Assembly: GCA_022820725.1 (NCBI GenBank)
Contig: JAJEFA010000013.1
Location: 1-64,000, forward strand
From: Candidatus Binatia bacterium
GTDB lineage: Bacteria > Desulfobacterota > Binatia > Bin18
Reading direction: 5' to 3'
Length of the DNA stretch: 64,000 bases
Below the pieces are notes generated by a model that saw only the letters and a program-made list of their open reading frames with translations, did no database searches and was not told the DNA's origin. The position numbers were made by a program, and so were the translations under genes. Positions 63,930 through 64,000 of this stretch are shown piece by piece; the first letter of the stretch is position 1, and every line of letters starts with the position of its first letter.

Positions 63930-64000
63930 ATGGTTGTGGGCGTGCTTCGACTGATCCTCTACTGTCATGCGAGTCATTCCTTAAAGGAGAAACGCGGCGT
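63930..64000 (+). CDS. DUF503 (YlxP-like) protein, 5' part only
   Basis: 23 complete codons, MVVGVLRLILYC then SHSLKEKRG, from ATG 63930 with AGGAGGAGG upstream. This is the opening of DUF503/YlxP proteins, which lie between infB and rbfA in many bacteria. The gene runs off the right edge. Confidence 0.85.
   Translation, partial: MVVGVLRLILYCHASHSLKEKRG

Overview
This window is GC-rich bacterial chromosome from a Gram-negative organism. It encodes the LPS-assembly lipoprotein LptE and other lipoproteins, and it is packed with housekeeping genes. The order yceD-rpmF-plsX-fabD-fabG-acpP-glyA-nrdR-ribD-ribBA-ribH-nusB-leuS-lptE, then rpsT-murJ and rimP-nusA-ylxR-infB, resembles the deltaproteobacterial (Desulfobacterota/Myxococcota) arrangement. 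Dispersed palindromes, many toxin-antitoxin modules and acyl-CoA enzymes suggest a large-genome environmental lineage, perhaps Tectomicrobia/Entotheonella or a related uncultured group. That placement is an inference.

Layout. 1-2.4 kb: edge of an IS5-type transposase, a small unknown gene, an NTF2-like protein and a membrane-ankyrin protein. 2.6-8.2 kb (minus strand): BT1-like transporter, glutathione S-transferase, and a tight operon of enoyl-CoA hydratase, VOC enzyme, NHL beta-propeller and D-2-hydroxyacid dehydrogenase. 8.4-9.6 kb: an AAA ATPase whose partner gene is internally deleted. 9.6-12.7 kb: pncB and a ThDP enzyme. 12.8-17.5 kb: a GNAT acetyltransferase, an AAA ATPase plus predicted PD-(D/E)XK nuclease pair, and ligA. 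17.7-24.5 kb: two PIN toxin-antitoxin modules surrounding a complete arginine-to-putrescine route (speA, aguA, aguB) and a Sua5-type tRNA modification gene. 24.6-32.7 kb: monomeric isocitrate dehydrogenase, a Ycf48-like lipoprotein, then an acyl-CoA cluster (SDR, HMG-CoA-synthase-like/DUF35 fusion, SCP2-type thiolase, acyl-CoA dehydrogenase). 32.7-35.9 kb: an inverted-repeat element, three vapBC-like modules (one decayed), an ABM monooxygenase and a cupin. 36.3-49 kb: the lipid / one-carbon / riboflavin / translation superoperon. 49-54 kb: decayed TumE-like module, rpsT, murJ, mazG, dcd and a small frameshifted gene. 54-58 kb: RNase HIII-like, purN, comF, and a DUF35-thiolase pair. 58-64 kb: greA, rimP, nusA, ylxR, infB and the start of a DUF503 gene.

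The observations most worth following are these. (1) The HMG-CoA-synthase-like/DUF35 fusion has lost all three expected catalytic residues yet sits beside an intact thiolase, and a second stand-alone DUF35-thiolase pair lies 26 kb away. (2) RibBA has a DHBP-synthase half lacking its metal-binding His and other active-site residues. (3) There is an uncharacterised AAA ATPase/nuclease-like pair, and a second ATPase module with a deleted partner. (4) Expected neighbours fabH/fabF, ribE and holA are missing from otherwise conserved gene strings. (5) Several dispersed palindrome and inverted-repeat families occur, and strong hairpins directly abut the start codons of three genes.
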